Shown: positions 25,748 through 33,569 of the stretch, one piece after another
Layout: each line of letters opens with the position of its first letter
How positions within the stretch are numbered: position 1 is the stretch's first letter
Source: Bacillota bacterium
GTDB lineage: Bacteria > Bacillota > Clostridia > Acetivibrionales > DSM-1351
DNA length: 55,005 nt
Direction of reading: 5' to 3'
Assembly: GCA_023390335.1 (NCBI GenBank)
Contig: JAEWCZ010000002.1
Span: 1-55,005 of the forward strand
Translations under genes and position numbers: made by a program
The notes under the pieces: generated by a model
Told to the model about the DNA's origin: nothing
Database searches by the model: none
The model's input: only the letters and a program-made list of their open reading frames with translations

Positions 25748-28312
25748 TTAATTTGTATAAGGCAAACTCTCTATACTACCCAGTAAGTATTTCTTGAACA
25801 CGGCAAAATCTAGTGCATTTATTACTCCATCCTTGTTCACGTCTCCTGCCTCGATATCGTTTTGTGCAGGAAAATCATTAATTAATCCAAGAAGATACAT
25901 TTTCATCATGGCGAAGTCAGTTGCATCAACAGCATTATCTTCGTTGAGATCTCCTGCAAGGACGGGAGAAACCTCTTCTTTTACAAATTTAAACCAGTTA
26001 AGATTGAATAAGTATCCACTATCTCCGATAAATTTAAGATAGATGTCATGTTTTCCGGTTACACCGCTAACACTACATTTTGAATCAGTGAAAATCTGCC
26101 ATCCACCTGTACTGGCGATCTGACACGTTCCTACCAAAGGCCCTGTGATACTGTCTAGTCTAATCTCGATTTTACCTGCATTTTCGGCACTGGACGTTCT
26201 CGCCACGACCCCTACTGCACCACTGTCAAAATCCATATTGTTATAAACTGCATAGTCACCGTTTTCTATATAACCAATTGCACTTGTTCCCTCATCACAA
26301 GTTACATTCTGTATACCTGACTGAGTATTGTAGCTTTCTGCTTCAATCTTGGCAAAAGGATTTCTGGAACCTGTGAACGAGCCTTTTAATGTAAAGTAGA
26401 TTCCATATCGTCCGGTATATTTTTTATAATAAGGCGCGAATACCAGACTATTATCACTATCTGTTTCTTTAAAAGTAAATTCCAGCTTTCCAGGTGTCTG
26501 AATCAAATATTTATTAATGTTACCGAGCCAATCATCTAAACTTGCAGCGGTAGAAGAATTTATATTTATAGTATCCTTCACTGTAACAGTTTTGGTAGCT
26601 GTTGTTACATTCCATCCAACAGAAGATGTAGTCATACTTTCATTTCCCAGTCCTGCACATAAAACTACAGGGCCATAGGTGAACGCCACTACATTCTGGT
26701 TGTCGGTACATCTTGAAATCTGTACTTCTGCAGGAATGGTCAACTCAATTTTATCTCCTGCTTTCCACACCCTGCTTACATCCAGATATCCGCTTACTAC
26801 TGAAGCATTAACTGATGAACCATTAACTTTGACAGTTATCTTTTTATCTGCAGCAACCCAATAAGGAGATCTGAATTTTATTTTAACCTCAGAAGAAGGG
26901 GCGCTGTCAATCGTAAAGGTTACTGTGTCTGATAAAGGAATATCAGCCTTTTGAGTCAATGAAAGGCCTTTTTCATTCCAGTTCAAGGTCGAACTGATAT
27001 ACATATTTATATATAGGTCTGTGCCGTTATTAAAATATATGCTATCATTTAGTTTTGTAAAATTCTCCATGCCAGTTCCTGTACAACACCAGAAGTTATC
27101 AAATTGTTTACTGAATACTTTAAAATACCCTGTTCCCATTGGCTTAAAATATGTTGTCATTCCTGTTTCAGGATTTTGAGACGCCAAAATTTCATTTATA
27201 AATGATCTTTCGTAGAAATCAGCATATTTGACATCCCCTGTCACCTGAAATAGCTCACGGGTTAACTTTAGCATATTATAGGAATTACAGGTTTCATTAT
27301 TTACTTCGTCACGATATTGATCGAGCGCTCCGGCAGCTCTGAAGGCTTCCCATTGACTGTTACCACCTGTAACATATGTATGATCCCTTACTACAAAATT
27401 CCAAAATTGTTGTGCTGCTGTAAGATATGAAGCTTCTGATGTACCTAATGTTCGATAACGATTTATTGCGCCGATAAATTTCGGTATTGTTGTGTTGGCA
27501 TGTTTACCGGCTAACACGTTATTTCCAGCAGCAATGGTATTAAGTAAAGAGGGTTCTTCAAATTTCTTGGCAGCTGCTAAATGATTACTTTTACCGGTCA
27601 GTTTGTATAATTCAAGGAGACAATCATTCATTCCCCCGTACTCTACCCCCAATACCTTAGCTTGTGTTGCAGAATCCCAAGCATTTACGCGGTTGTAAAT
27701 CCAATCTCCCAAATTGCTTGCCACAGTTAACGCCGTTGGATTACCTTCTAATTCGTAAATAGAAATCAGCCCCGACATTATTTTATGCATAGTGTACCAA
27801 GGTGCCCAGAGTGTACCTGTTGCTTTTCCCTCAACAACATTAAATTGTGCTGGTGATTCGGCATATATATATCCGTCACCTCTTTTATTCTGGCAAGCCT
27901 GTAATTCGGAAATAATTAAATCAATCCTCTTTTTCATATCTGCATTTACTGTAGGATTGGATTTGGTGTTTTTATAGGCCTGTGCCAAGGCTGACATGTA
28001 ATGACCCATTGTATGTCCTTCAAGAGGTGTACTTTCCCAACCTCCATACTTACTGTAACTTGTCGACAAACCTGCTGTTTGCCTATAACCAACCAGCAAA
28101 CGGTTAGGGTCAATTGATTGCAGATATGAAATCTCTTTGTTAAATGCATTTACTAAATACGTATCAGTTACACTAACCTGCTCCATATCAAAGGGCTGAA
28201 GTTTATCGACGCTTTCCGCTGACACAATTGAAGGTGTCAAAAGAGTCAATAACAGTAGTGCGAGCATATAGATTAATGATGAACCAATGGACTTTTTAGG
28301 AATTTTAAACAT
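25748..28312 (-). CDS. Cellulosomal GH127-family glycoside hydrolase (beta-L-arabinofuranosidase type) with CBM6 and type I dockerin
   Basis: 854 aa. A signal peptide covers about 1-32 (KKSIG..., hydrophobic core, cleavage near VSA-ES). The GH127 (DUF1680) catalytic domain runs to about 640 and includes 'EGHTMGHYMSALA' and the metal-site Cys pair in 'FWCCTGTGMENF'. A CBM6 follows at about 655-780 ('IEAESYNTQSG', 'GYIENGDYAVY'). The C-terminal dockerin has two calcium-binding repeats starting GDLNEDNAVDATDF and GDVNKDGVINALDF. Family members remove beta-L-arabinofuranose from plant cell-wall glycans. The dockerin attaches it to a scaffoldin outside the cell; Ala-Thr and Ala-Leu at the recognition positions fit the C. 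cellulolyticum type rather than the Ser-Thr type. AAGGAGAG is 7 nt before the ATG. The AraC-type gene next door may control it. Confidence 0.93.
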   Translation of the reverse strand: MFKIPKKSIGSSLIYMLALLLLTLLTPSIVSAESVDKLQPFDMEQVSVTDTYLVNAFNKEISYLQSIDPNRLLVGYRQTAGLSTSYSKYGGWESTPLEGHTMGHYMSALAQAYKNTKSNPTVNADMKKRIDLIISELQACQNKRGDGYIYAESPAQFNVVEGKATGTLWAPWYTMHKIMSGLISIYELEGNPTALTVASNLGDWIYNRVNAWDSATQAKVLGVEYGGMNDCLLELYKLTGKSNHLAAAKKFEEPSLLNTIAAGNNVLAGKHANTTIPKFIGAINRYRTLGTSEASYLTAAQQFWNFVVRDHTYVTGGNSQWEAFRAAGALDQYRDEVNNETCNSYNMLKLTRELFQVTGDVKYADFYERSFINEILASQNPETGMTTYFKPMGTGYFKVFSKQFDNFWCCTGTGMENFTKLNDSIYFNNGTDLYINMYISSTLNWNEKGLSLTQKADIPLSDTVTFTIDSAPSSEVKIKFRSPYWVAADKKITVKVNGSSVNASVVSGYLDVSRVWKAGDKIELTIPAEVQISRCTDNQNVVAFTYGPVVLCAGLGNESMTTSSVGWNVTTATKTVTVKDTININSSTAASLDDWLGNINKYLIQTPGKLEFTFKETDSDNSLVFAPYYKKYTGRYGIYFTLKGSFTGSRNPFAKIEAESYNTQSGIQNVTCDEGTSAIGYIENGDYAVYNNMDFDSGAVGVVARTSSAENAGKIEIRLDSITGPLVGTCQIASTGGWQIFTDSKCSVSGVTGKHDIYLKFIGDSGYLFNLNWFKFVKEEVSPVLAGDLNEDNAVDATDFAMMKMYLLGLINDFPAQNDIEAGDVNKDGVINALDFAVFKKYLLGSIESLPYTN

Positions 28313-28355
28313 AGTAAATCTCTCCTTCTTTCTTAATAATGGTGGAGTTTTTTAG

Positions 28356-28373
28356 TGAATGCGCAAGCATTCA
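28356..28373. repeat. Short perfect hairpin in the 5' untranslated region of the GH127 gene
   Basis: TGAATGC (28356-28362) and GCATTCA (28367-28373) pair perfectly around a 4-nt loop, 44 nt upstream of the GH127 start. It could be an mRNA-stabilising 5' hairpin or an operator. Confidence 0.5.
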
Positions 28374-28545
28374 TTATTTATTTTTAATTACTTTGACTAA
28401 GTAGGAATATTTAGACGATATAATTCAACAATTTAAGCCTTGCATATCAGGGTATCCTTATCCTAAAGTTTTTGTTTTAACCCACGTAAAAAACCTCAGA
28501 TAAACATAGGGTGCTACTCCCGATTTGAATGTAAGAAAACTGCTT

Positions 28546-28559
28546 ATCAAATATTTGAT
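28546..28559. promoter_or_regulatory. Perfect 14-bp palindrome overlapping a plus-strand -35 box
   Basis: ATCAAATATTTGAT is fully self-complementary and overlaps TTGATT at 28555-28560, the -35 element of the candidate promoter below. This is a good location for a repressor or autoregulator site. Confidence 0.5.
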
Positions 28560-28584
28560 TTAGAACATAAGTTTTTGATATAAT
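28555..28584 (+). promoter_or_regulatory. Candidate promoter ahead of the structured leader and AraC-type gene
   Basis: TTGATT (28555-28560) and TATAAT (28579-28584) are separated by 18 bp on the plus strand. The predicted start near 28591 falls right before the first pairing segment of the structured RNA at 28594. Confidence 0.55.
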
Positions 28585-28593
28585 TTAGTAAAT

Positions 28594-28743
28594 GAGTATT
28601 CATTCCCCAAATTGTTAATCGACTACTCATCGTGTAGTCTTTGATGCCAGCATCCTATCACCCGGGTTGTTTCTGCTTTAGGTGTTACCTCTTACTATAA
28701 AGCAGAAAATAAGTTGTTGCAGTCAAAGACTTCGGAAATACTC
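28594..28743 (+). ncRNA. Candidate structured RNA (leader or small RNA) upstream of the AraC-type regulator
   Basis: Nested complementary segments enclose about 150 nt: GAGTATT/AATACTC (28594-28600, 28737-28743), AGTCTTTGA/TCAAAGACT (28636-28644, 28723-28731) and TTTCTGCTTTA/TAAAGCAGAAA (28670-28680, 28698-28708). A local hairpin GACTAC/GTAGTC (28621-28626, 28634-28639) overlaps the second stem by four bases, so the two are mutually exclusive, as in a switch. A promoter fits directly upstream and T-rich sequence follows. I match it to no riboswitch class. The plus orientation is inferred; the complement would lie in the leader of the GH127 gene. Confidence 0.5.
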
Positions 28744-28793
28744 AATTTTCTTTTAAAATGCACTTTATTCCAGTAGATGCATCTTTATGAATT

Positions 28794-28823
28794 AATTGGT
28801 ACTTCTATCTAAGTGTACCAATT
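28794..28823. promoter_or_regulatory. Inverted repeat just upstream of the AraC-type gene
   Basis: AATTGGTAC (28794-28802) and GTACCAATT (28815-28823) are perfectly complementary around 12 nt, about 50 bp before the ATG. It could be an operator or a hairpin near the translation start. Confidence 0.5.
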
Positions 28824-28874
28824 TGTGTATATAAATTAAATGTATTTTCTGCAGAATTGGTGGTAAAAAGTCAT

Positions 28875-29729
28875 ATGACCTACTATGAATTTTCACTTGA
28901 AACACCGTTGAAATACGATTTAACAGGCAAATTCCAAGCTCCTTCTTCTGAATGGATGCATTTTACAAGGTACATGCAGAATTTTGAGCTTATTGTGGTT
29001 ACTGAGGGAACGGCTTATTTGCAGATAGATGAGCAGTTCTTCAATATAGGTAAGGGTGAATTTATACTGTTTCCGCCACTTTCCAAACAATCAGGCTATA
29101 AAAGCAGCAGCTGTGCTTTTTATTGGCTGCACTTTACATGCGAAAATTCTTTTCGGATAGTATCTTCAGATGAAATTCCTTTGGAACTTCCTATTGAAAA
29201 AATATATATTCCCAGATATGGTAAGGCAACAAATCTTGAGAAGATTATAGTTCTTATGAAGCACCTTCAGGATAGCGTCAGAAGCTATCACAACAGCCTT
29301 CAGAACAATTATCTGAGTACAGCCGTTTTATGCGAGTTATTTTGTCAGTTCAAAGAAAGGAATTCTCCTCAAAATTCAAGTATGAAGAAAAAGCAACTGT
29401 TTAATGATATACAGGATTATATTAAATGGTATCGAAATACTGATATTAAAGTATCTGAAATAGCAGAATATTTTGGATATAACAGGCGGTATCTATCCGA
29501 ATTTTTTAAAACCTTTTCCGGATATTCTCTTAAGCAGTATATAATTCAGGAAAAAATTGATTTGGCCAAATATTTGCTGTGTGAAACCAATGACAATATC
29601 AGCGACATAGCCTACAGCCTCGGAATTAATGATAATCACAGTTTCATGAAAGTGTTCAAGAAAACAGTAGGACTAACACCTACGCAATACCGAAATGCCT
29701 ACTCAAAAAGGTTATTATTTTATAAATAA
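28875..29729 (+). CDS. AraC family transcriptional regulator
   Basis: 284 aa from the ATG at 28875; the frame opens at a TTG at 28857, and neither start has a strong ribosome binding site. Residues about 10-150 form the cupin-type sensor domain ('FELIVVTEGTAYLQIDEQ', 'GEFILFPPLSKQSGY', 'FYWLHF'). The double helix-turn-helix lies at about 185-284 ('IKVSEIAEYFGYNRRYLSEFFKTF', here with its first recognition helix, then 'NISDIAYSLGINDNHSFMKVFKK', 'GLTPTQYR'). Such proteins normally sense a sugar and activate a nearby glycan-use gene; the divergent neighbour is the cellulosomal GH127, so arabinose-containing glycan sensing is likely (inference). A terminator follows within 2 nt of the stop codon. 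Confidence 0.9.
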   Translation: MTYYEFSLETPLKYDLTGKFQAPSSEWMHFTRYMQNFELIVVTEGTAYLQIDEQFFNIGKGEFILFPPLSKQSGYKSSSCAFYWLHFTCENSFRIVSSDEIPLELPIEKIYIPRYGKATNLEKIIVLMKHLQDSVRSYHNSLQNNYLSTAVLCELFCQFKERNSPQNSSMKKKQLFNDIQDYIKWYRNTDIKVSEIAEYFGYNRRYLSEFFKTFSGYSLKQYIIQEKIDLAKYLLCETNDNISDIAYSLGINDNHSFMKVFKKTVGLTPTQYRNAYSKRLLFYK

Positions 29730-29783
29730 TAAAACCCCCAAACGGTAACCGTTTGAGGGTTTTGTATGTTGAAAATATTATCT
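29730..29783. repeat. 54-bp direct repeat, left copy (rpsI 3' end and terminator)
   Basis: It matches 32441-32494 with a single difference (T/C at 29767 versus 32478). The copy contains the terminator and, read on the minus strand, AGATAA, the last Arg codon and stop of rpsI. It lies directly after the AraC-type gene although no rpsI is here, as expected for a displaced gene end at an attachment site. Confidence 0.85.
29731..29763. terminator. Terminator after the AraC-type gene (left copy of the rpsI terminator)
   Basis: AAAACCCCCAAACGG and CCGTTTGAGGGTTTT pair around TAA, with A- and T-tracts at the ends. It is identical to the rpsI terminator at 32442-32474 and part of the 54-bp direct repeat. 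Confidence 0.85.
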
Positions 29784-29894
29784 CTTTGAGATCTGTTTGA
29801 GAACTGCAGAGCCGCATAAATGCTGGATTCTTTGATGGAAGTGTTAGTTACGAGTTTGTTACGCTCAGCTATATAATACCTTACCGCACTATTT

Positions 29895-31070
29895 TCAAAA
29901 CTTCAAATATTTTGTTTTATTATTATTTGATTCTATTTTTGTTTTAATATTCATAATATTAGCATTTGTTATCTCTATCTTCTCTAATAGTACTTCCTTG
30001 TTCCTTCTGTTTATTCTTTTTTCAGATGTTAATTCTAAAAGCATAAATAAACACATAGCAACAGTCAAAAGTAATACTAATAATGTAGCTAATATTTTTG
30101 ACTCGAAAAACAAATTAATATCTGACTCATAAAACGTTGCCGTTACCAAAGCAAGCATCATTGTTATTAAAGTTGGCAATATTAAATATTTCGAAAATCG
30201 ATTACTATAAGTATTTTTTCTAATTAATTTTAATTCATTCCAATCATTTTCCAAATTCTTTAACATTTCAACATTTCTATGATATTCCAATTTATCTTTA
30301 AAAGTACACAGATATTCCTCGTATTCTTTTTCAGAAAAAAGAATACTACAAAGTTCAAAAACCTTTTCGCCATAATCTGCACTAGTATTTTCCATATCAG
30401 GAATTGTAGCAATAGCAAATGATTTTCTTACTTTCCAATCAAAAATTATAGTTCCAATGTTTGTAAAAAAAGTCCCTCCAGAAATCTTTGAATAAATTTC
30501 ATCTTCATCTTTAGTAACTTTATTAAAAATTTGAAATGAACTTTTATTATTAATAATATTACCAATTTTTAAATACAATGATCTGACAGATGCAGAACTA
30601 ATTGCATCAGCCTCCATTACAACCAAATTACAATCAGTTAGCTTAAGTATCGAATCCAACAACACTGTATATCCTGCTTGACAATCGAAAATGATTATAT
30701 CATACCTTTGTCTAGCCTCCAAAAAATACTTTTTCACAGCATTGTCTTGCAAAAGCCCATTCAGATATGATGAATTATTATCTTGATTTATTGAAGTAAT
30801 CGATGGTATAAAATATAAATTTTCTTTAACATTTAATTCAAATGAATTTGAAATTTCATTTTTACAAATTTCTTCAATTGAAATAATTTTTTTATTGGTT
30901 TCATTTGATAATTTTTTTTCATAAAAATATGTAGCTCCATTCGTACTTAAGTCACAGTCTACCAAAAGAACCTTTATCCCACAATTAGCTAACAGTGAAC
31001 TCATACTCAGAGCCAATGTTGTTTTTCCACTTCCACCCTTCCCACTTAATAATGCAAGCAATCTACTCAT
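29895..31070 (-). CDS. ParA/MinD-like P-loop ATPase with C-terminal membrane segments
   Basis: 391 aa from the ATG at 31070, which has AGGAGGGAG 5 nt upstream; the longer frame to 31088 lacks such a site. The deviant Walker A is SGKGGSGKTT at about 9-18, 'LLVDCDLSTNGAT' is the A' motif, and 'YDIIIFDCQAGY' is Walker B-like. Two hydrophobic helices lie at about 298-315 and 325-350, followed by a charged coiled-coil tail. ParA family ATPases position DNA or protein complexes, but a membrane-anchored C-terminus is not part of plasmid ParA. No ParB or centromere-like repeats are nearby. The gene overlaps the preceding membrane-protein gene by 8 nt, so they are coupled. Function unknown; as cargo of an island, phage defence or element maintenance are possible (inference). 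Confidence 0.75.
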   Translation of the reverse strand: MSRLLALLSGKGGSGKTTLALSMSSLLANCGIKVLLVDCDLSTNGATYFYEKKLSNETNKKIISIEEICKNEISNSFELNVKENLYFIPSITSINQDNNSSYLNGLLQDNAVKKYFLEARQRYDIIIFDCQAGYTVLLDSILKLTDCNLVVMEADAISSASVRSLYLKIGNIINNKSSFQIFNKVTKDEDEIYSKISGGTFFTNIGTIIFDWKVRKSFAIATIPDMENTSADYGEKVFELCSILFSEKEYEEYLCTFKDKLEYHRNVEMLKNLENDWNELKLIRKNTYSNRFSKYLILPTLITMMLALVTATFYESDINLFFESKILATLLVLLLTVAMCLFMLLELTSEKRINRRNKEVLLEKIEITNANIMNIKTKIESNNNKTKYLKF

Positions 31071-31581
31071 TTTTACTCCCTCCTGCACATCCTAATGCTC
31101 CTGACTCACCTAATTCTTTGAACTTTTTCACGCGTTCATCAACTTCATTTGCGGAATTATTCGCATTATTATTCTCATTTTTTCCTCTTTCAATTCCAAA
31201 AATTTGATTAATAAAGGCATCCACTGCCAAAAAACCAATTAAATAAATAGAGATCCAGAAAATGTACTTTTGCGGTATAAGATCATTTTTACAAAATAAC
31301 AAATCACATGCTGACACCAATATCACTATGCAAGAAGCACAAAATACAGCATGAATTAATCTTCCTAAGAAATATTTCTTTTTTCTTTCTAGAAACTCCA
31401 TTAGTAATGCTAACGAAAAAAACAAAAATGCACCACCTGTTGATAATCTATCAACATTTGATTCATATGCAACCTTGATTCCAAATATCCAAGCTACCCA
31501 CCAAATCGTAACTTTAATTAAAGCCTCTTTTGTTCCATAAAAATGCAAATCACGTATACGTTTTAGCATTTCTTCTTTCAT
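31063..31581 (-). CDS. Small multi-pass membrane protein coupled to the ParA-like ATPase
   Basis: 172 aa with about four hydrophobic segments (roughly 20-40, 47-63, 73-95, 105-125), then a low-complexity Asn-rich stretch ('NENNNANNSANE') and a cytoplasmic tail ending 'GCAGGSKNE'. GGGGAGG lies 11 nt before the ATG. I recognise no family. The overlap with the following ATPase gene (ATGAGTAG shared) implies a two-component membrane complex. AT content is higher than in the neighbouring ribosomal genes, consistent with acquired DNA. Confidence 0.65.
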   Translation of the reverse strand: MKEEMLKRIRDLHFYGTKEALIKVTIWWVAWIFGIKVAYESNVDRLSTGGAFLFFSLALLMEFLERKKKYFLGRLIHAVFCASCIVILVSACDLLFCKNDLIPQKYIFWISIYLIGFLAVDAFINQIFGIERGKNENNNANNSANEVDERVKKFKELGESGALGCAGGSKNE

Positions 31582-31688
31582 TCGTCTATTTACCTCCCCA
31601 TGTCATTTCAAAGAATACAATCTGACTTCAACATTTAACCTTATTTTAATATTTTCGAGTGTTTTTCACATTAAAGTTCATACTGTAT

Positions 31689-31694
31689 TATATT
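31689..31694 (-). promoter_or_regulatory. Possible -10 box of the membrane-protein / ATPase operon
   Basis: TATAAT on the minus strand about 110 bp before the membrane-protein gene; the sequence 17 bp further upstream (TTACTT) is a weak -35. Otherwise 31582-31868 is AT-rich and I see no gene in it. Confidence 0.35.
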
Positions 31695-31868
31695 TTTAAA
31701 TCTCTTTTTAAGTAATCACATTTCGATTCTACATGTATTTTAATTTCAGTATATATAAAATATTTTAATTTAATAAAAGTCGAACTTTAATTATTTTAAT
31801 ACAAAATACCTATTTTTACCACATTTATTTTAGAGTCCAGAATTTCGCAAAAATTACTAAATAGAATT

Positions 31869-32230
31869 TTTCAGACTCTTTCCTCACAAATAGATATCCA
31901 AAGATACAAGGAGCGTAATCCAACGAAATATAATCGAAAGAAATTCTCGAAAGATGGGATCAAACGTTTATGGGAATTAAAGGATGATAAGTATTATCAA
32001 GGTTCCAATCGCCGACTTGATTCTGCTCCAGATCTGCTGAGGATAACAAGCATTTCCTCTACCAAAACTATTATGACAGCTACTTCACTCCACTTATGAA
32101 GAACCTAAACAATGAAAAAACTCCTCACTGTTGCAGACATACCCGCATTTCCTTGCTTGCAGAAGCAGGAGTTGACCAGTGTATACCTCTTGATGTACAA
32201 GAACTGGTTAAGGCAATCAACCAAATATAA
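31869..32230 (+). pseudogene. Tyrosine integrase remnant (deletions and frameshift)
   Basis: Two plus-strand frames together give parts of a phage-type integrase. The first (about 31869-32040) reads 'IQRYKERNP', 'FSKDGIKRLWELKDDKYYQ', then jumps to 'RLDSAPDLL', missing the first catalytic Arg box. The second (about 32043-32230) reads 'FLYQNYYDSYFTPLMKNL', 'PHCCRHTRISLLAEAGVDQ' (the HxxR box), then 'LDVQELVKAINQI' and a stop; the segment with the second His and the catalytic Tyr is deleted. It lies next to the right repeat, where the integrase of such an element is expected. It cannot be active. Confidence 0.75.
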
Positions 32231-32334
32231 TCCCACAATACAAGTTTCATATCCTATGGAATTTGAAAAATTAAGGAAAGCAAAATGAAGAATATATTTA
32301 TTCATAAAAGTTTGCCTAAAAACAATATCAAAAA

Positions 32335-32372
32335 AGGATGTTCTAAGCACCCAAAGGCATTGAAAACATCCT
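32335..32372 (+). terminator. Weak terminator after the integrase remnant
   Basis: AGGATGTT (32335-32342) pairs with AACATCCT (32365-32372), followed by TATATTTTT on the plus strand. The loop is long (22 nt). 32231-32440 otherwise shows no gene. Confidence 0.45.
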
Positions 32373-32440
32373 ATATTTTTATTAGTTGTCTGGCAGTTAT
32401 CCTCAAATTTTTTGGTTTTTTATATGCTTTTATACAATAG

Positions 32441-32494
32441 TAAAACCCCCAAACGGTAACCGTTTGAGGGTTTTGTACGTTGAAAATATTATCT
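32441..32494. repeat. 54-bp direct repeat, right copy (native rpsI 3' end and terminator)
   Basis: It matches 29730-29783 with one mismatch and includes the rpsI stop codon and its terminator. Confidence 0.85.
32442..32474. terminator. rpsI terminator
   Basis: CAAACGG and CCGTTTG pair around TAA and are extended by AAAACCCC/GGGTTTT. It lies 15 nt after the rpsI stop and ends the rplM-rpsI transcript. Confidence 0.9.
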
Positions 32495-32881
32495 TTTGCT
32501 GAACTGTGGTGCTCTTCTTGCTTTTTTGAGACCGTATTTCTTTCTTTCCTTCATTCTTGGGTCTCTTGTCAAGAATCCAGCTTTCTTCAATGCTGGTCTT
32601 AATTCTTCGTCAGCCTTTAAAAGAGCTCTTGAAATACCGTGTCTGATAGCACCGGCTTGACCTGTGAATCCTCCACCGATAACTTTGCATATAACATCAA
32701 ACTTTGTAAGTGTGTCAGTGAGGGTTAATGGTTGTTTAACAATAACCTTCAAAGTTTCCAATCCAAAGTAATCATCCAATGATCTATCATTTATTGTAAT
32801 TTTTCCTTCTCCAGGAACAAGTCTTACTCTTGCAACTGATTTCTTTCTACGTCCTGTACCGTAGTAATATACGTTAGCCAT
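32489..32881 (-). CDS. rpsI: 30S ribosomal protein S9
   Basis: 130 aa, the normal bacterial length. It starts 'MANVYYYGTGRRKKSVARVRL' in family style (GRRK-S-ARV), has 'GGGFTGQAGAIRHGISRALL' in the middle (motif GGG..GQ..A.RHG.ARAL) and ends in the basic tail 'APQFSKR' that reaches the P-site tRNA. It follows rplM by 18 nt as in nearly all bacteria. Its 3' end doubles as the attachment site of the island at 29730-32494, yet the reading frame is complete. Confidence 0.97.
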   Translation of the reverse strand: MANVYYYGTGRRKKSVARVRLVPGEGKITINDRSLDDYFGLETLKVIVKQPLTLTDTLTKFDVICKVIGGGFTGQAGAIRHGISRALLKADEELRPALKKAGFLTRDPRMKERKKYGLKKARRAPQFSKR

Positions 32882-32899
32882 TATTTTTTCCTCCCTCCA

Positions 32900-33334
32900 T
32901 TAAATGTTCAAATCAAGTACTTCTGGTTTTTGTGCTTGATGGTTATGTTCAGATCCTCTGTATACTTTGAGTTTTCTGTACATTTGTCTTCCAAGACTGT
33001 TCTTTGGAAGCATTCCCTTTACAGCTAATTCAATAGCCTTCTCTGGGTGTTTTTCCATCAAGTGCTTGTACTTGATTTCCTTTAATCCGCCTGGATGAAG
33101 AGTGTGATATCTGTAAAGCTTCTGATCCAGTTTCTTACCTGTTAAAAGTACTTTTTCTGCATTTAGTACTATTACATGATCGCCAGTATCAACGTGTGGA
33201 GTGAAAATTGGCTTATTTTTTCCTCTTAAAATGCTGGCAATTTCACTTGCCAATCTTCCAAGCGGCTTACCTTCTGCATCAATAATGTACCATTTTCTTT
33301 CAACTTCTTGTGGCTTTGCCATGAAAGTTTTCAT
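32900..33334 (-). CDS. rplM: 50S ribosomal protein L13
   Basis: 144 aa. It starts 'MKTFMAKPQEVERKWYIID' and shows 'PLGRLASEIASILRGK', 'GDHVIVLNAEKV' and 'MLPKNSLGRQMYRKLKVY' as in the family. It is an early 50S assembly protein. It has its own promoter and an 88-nt leader, so rplM-rpsI can be made separately from the upstream truA/ecf unit. Confidence 0.97.
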   Translation of the reverse strand: MKTFMAKPQEVERKWYIIDAEGKPLGRLASEIASILRGKNKPIFTPHVDTGDHVIVLNAEKVLLTGKKLDQKLYRYHTLHPGGLKEIKYKHLMEKHPEKAIELAVKGMLPKNSLGRQMYRKLKVYRGSEHNHQAQKPEVLDLNI

Positions 33335-33429
33335 TTCTTAATACAACCTCCTTAAAAATCTATAACCTATTTATGTTAGCAGTTAGTTTCAGACTATTCA
33401 CCAAAAGTAACCGTTTAGGACACTACAAC

Positions 33430-33458
33430 ATTTTAATATACAGATATTTGTCTGTCAA
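33430..33458 (-). promoter_or_regulatory. Promoter of rplM-rpsI
   Basis: TTGACA (33453-33458) and TAAAAT (33430-33435) are 17 bp apart on the minus strand. The start near 33423 leaves a leader of about 88 nt before rplM. In other Firmicutes an L13 leader RNA regulates this pair; I could not verify its fold here. Confidence 0.75.
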
Positions 33459-33569
33459 GTAGAAAATGCGATGAATTTAATTTACCTCTCATTATCTCTC
33501 TGTTTTTCTTAATATATCTCCATATCTCTCATATCATCGTTCGTCATTTCACTTTTTTCATTTTAACTT

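Larger units (their letters stand above)
29730..32494. mobile_element. Degraded integrative island in the 3' end of rpsI
   Basis: The segment is bounded by the 54-bp direct repeat. It contains a two-gene operon of membrane/ParA-like proteins and, next to the right repeat, the remnant of a tyrosine integrase. Ribosomal protein gene 3' ends including rpsI are established integration targets of integrative elements in Firmicutes. With a broken integrase the island is probably fixed in place. Confidence 0.65.

Noticed and set aside
28594..28743. Assigning the structured region to a known riboswitch (c-di-GMP, cobalamin, T-box, fluoride)
   Set aside because: None of the conserved core sequences of these classes that I know is present.
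29784..29894. Minus-strand open stretch running from just after the ATPase gene into the left repeat
   Set aside because: It has no start with a ribosome binding site and matches nothing I recognise; it may be old gene debris of the island, but I cannot support a feature.
29895..31070. Plasmid partition ParA
   Set aside because: There is no ParB gene or centromere-like repeat array, and the protein carries its own membrane helices.
32105..32350. Minus-strand reading frame of 81 codons
   Set aside because: It lies opposite the integrase remnant, has no ribosome binding site and no recognisable composition; the plus strand explains the sequence.
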